From Candidatus Pacearchaeota archaeon (GTDB taxonomy: Archaea; Nanobdellota; Nanobdellia; Pacearchaeales; GW2011-AR1): a stretch of DNA of 13,650 bases. The notes beneath the pieces were generated by a model, which did not search any database, had not been told where the DNA came from, and was given only the letters and a program-made list of their open reading frames with translations. The position numbers and the translations under genes were made by a program. Below are positions 12,422-13,650 of this stretch, one piece after another; position 1 is the stretch's first letter, and each line of letters begins with the position of its first letter. The DNA is taken from NCBI GenBank assembly GCA_014728565.1, contig WJLK01000056.1, forward strand, positions 1 through 13,650, given 5' to 3'.

Positions 12422-13578
12422 ATATTAATGATTTGGAAATGCTTAATATTGGAATGGTTGGGCATATTGATCATGGAAAGACCACTCTTCTTTCTCAGCT
12501 TACTGGAAAGTTTGCAGATACTCATTCAGAGGAATTAAAAAGGGGAATAACAATTAAGCTTGGTTATGCTGATGCTGTTATTGAAAAGGATGGTAAGAAA
12601 AGATATGTTAGTTTTGTTGACTGCCCTGGGCATGAGATGCTTATGGCAACAATGCTTAGTGGAGCTGCTTTAATAGATGCAGCTATTTTAGTTATTGCAG
12701 CAAATGAGGGAATTAAACCTCAGACAAGAGAGCATCTAATTGCTTTACAAGCTAAGAATGTTGATAAAATACTTATTATTCAGAATAAAATTGATTTAGT
12801 TGATAAAAAACAAGCTATGGAAAATTACAAGGCAATTAAGAATTTTATAAAAGGTACTATAGCTGAAAACTCTCCAATAATTCCAGTTAGTGCACAGCAG
12901 GGAATTAATATTGATGGAATCAGAGATTATCTGCTCTCTATAGAAGTTCCAGAAAGAGATTTGCAATCTGCTCCTGAATTTTTAATTGCAAGAAGTTTTG
13001 ATATTAACAGGCCTGGAACTGAAATCTCAAGACTTCATGGAGGAGTTATTGCAGGAGTTCTTAAAAAAGGGACCTTCAAAATTGGAGATGAAATTGAGAT
13101 AAAGCCAGGAATCACTGAAAAACATGCTAATCAGATTTCTTATAAGACAATAAGAACAAAAATAAATTCAATTTATAGGGGGAATCATTCTATTGAAGAA
13201 GCAAGTCCTGGAGGAAGTCTTGCTTTTGAAACAGAGCTTGATAATGTAATTACTAAATCAGATTCTCTATCAGGAAGTGTTGTTTCAAAAATTGGTTATC
13301 TTCCTGAAATTTCTGATAAAATAAAATTAAGATTTAGTTTATTTCCAGAAATGGTTGGTGAAGAAAAAAGAACTAAAATCGAGGATTTAAAATTAAGTGA
13401 GACAATAATGCTCTCAGTTAATACAACAATCACAATTGGAAGAATAAGCAAGATTAATAAGGATGAAATTGAACTTCAGTTGAGAATTCCTGTAGTTCCT
13501 ATAAAGGGTGATTCTGTAGGTTTTGCAAGAAATATCCATAATCACTGGAGATTAATAGGTTTTGGTGAGATAATTTAG
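12418..13578 (+). CDS. eif2g: Translation initiation factor aIF2 subunit gamma, lacking the zinc knuckle
   Basis: The GTPase core of archaeal aIF2, which carries initiator Met-tRNA to the small ribosomal subunit. G1 GHIDHGKT is at residues 15-22, the switch-I hallmark RGITIKLGYADA at 42-53, G3 DCPGH at 68-72, G4 NKID at 123-126 and G5 SAQQG at 158-162. Domains II and III follow, with RSFDINRPGTE at 192-202, HGGVIAG, the GDEIEIKPG segment and the terminal HWRLIGFGEII, so the gene is complete. Archaeal homologues usually have about 410 residues and a four-Cys zinc knuckle between GYADA and the G3 strand. Here that place holds only VIEKDGKKRYVS and no Cys, which accounts for much of the shorter length (386). 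The N-terminal extension before G1 is of normal length. It follows eS6 and has its own TATA-like box. Confidence 0.96.
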   Translation: MNINDLEMLNIGMVGHIDHGKTTLLSQLTGKFADTHSEELKRGITIKLGYADAVIEKDGKKRYVSFVDCPGHEMLMATMLSGAALIDAAILVIAANEGIKPQTREHLIALQAKNVDKILIIQNKIDLVDKKQAMENYKAIKNFIKGTIAENSPIIPVSAQQGINIDGIRDYLLSIEVPERDLQSAPEFLIARSFDINRPGTEISRLHGGVIAGVLKKGTFKIGDEIEIKPGITEKHANQISYKTIRTKINSIYRGNHSIEEASPGGSLAFETELDNVITKSDSLSGSVVSKIGYLPEISDKIKLRFSLFPEMVGEEKRTKIEDLKLSETIMLSVNTTITIGRISKINKDEIELQLRIPVVPIKGDSVGFARNIHNHWRLIGFGEII

Positions 13579-13650
13579 TTTAGTGGAATTATTCTAAGAT
13601 TTAATTAGAACTAAGTTATTGAGTAGAAATTATCTGATTGGCAATTAGTG

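Noticed and set aside
12241..12525. Minus-strand frame of 94 codons spanning the eS6/aIF2-gamma gap
   Set aside because: It would start inside the aIF2-gamma P-loop region, antisense to conserved codons; the product is low in information and has no start signals.
13579..13650. Start of a further gene at the right edge
   Set aside because: These 72 bases hold no convincing start codon with a frame open to the edge; I see nothing supportable.

Overview
The window reads as chromosomal DNA from an AT-rich archaeon. The evidence is archaeal/eukaryal-type translation genes at both ends (aIF5B at the left edge; ribosomal protein eS6 and aIF2-gamma at the right) and archaeal TATA-like boxes in front of most transcription-unit heads. 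Compact genes, a cysteine-rich single-anchor surface protein and streamlined translation factors suggest a small-genome DPANN lineage of the Pacearchaeota/Woesearchaeota kind. That placement is inference, because no rRNA gene is present. Every gene I can support lies on the + strand.

Layout: 1-1716 is aIF5B, cut at its 5' end by the window edge. It is followed almost without gaps by two class I methyltransferase genes (1718-2422 and 2412-3113). From about 3.1 to 11.75 kb runs an accessory block: a sugar-phosphate transferase catalytic domain without a membrane anchor (3148), a small unknown protein (3689), a bacterio-opsin-activator-type HTH regulator (4109), a two-helix membrane protein with a coiled-coil loop (4827), a sodium:solute symporter (5341), an aminoglycoside-phosphotransferase-like kinase (6801), a membrane-anchored protein with 52 cysteines (7650), an unknown 146-residue protein (9145) and a 681-residue protein with a sigma-70-like N-terminus and three long repeats (9704). 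The translation theme then returns with eS6 (11807) and aIF2-gamma (12418). No gene-free stretch exceeds 300 bases; the longest is the 194 bases between eS6 and aIF2-gamma.

Regulation: most heads of transcription units have a TTTAAA/TTTATA-type box. Box centres lie either about 25 bases before the ATG (leaderless, start context TTATG) or about 34-35 bases before it (short leader, mostly AAAATG). Two upstream regions also carry palindromes that could be operators: those of the HTH regulator and of the kinase-like gene.

The most unusual item is the 9704-11749 protein. It combines a region-2-like segment and a region-4-like HTH of bacterial sigma-70 factors with a roughly 340-residue tail of three 116-residue repeats that I do not recognise. 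Archaeal transcription uses TBP/TFB instead of sigma factors, so a sigma-like fold here suggests a repurposed DNA- or polymerase-binding protein. Other points are loss of the usual zinc knuckle in aIF2-gamma, an exact 65-base repeat within the cysteine-rich gene, and a possible 31-codon ORF whose stop overlaps the aIF2-gamma start.
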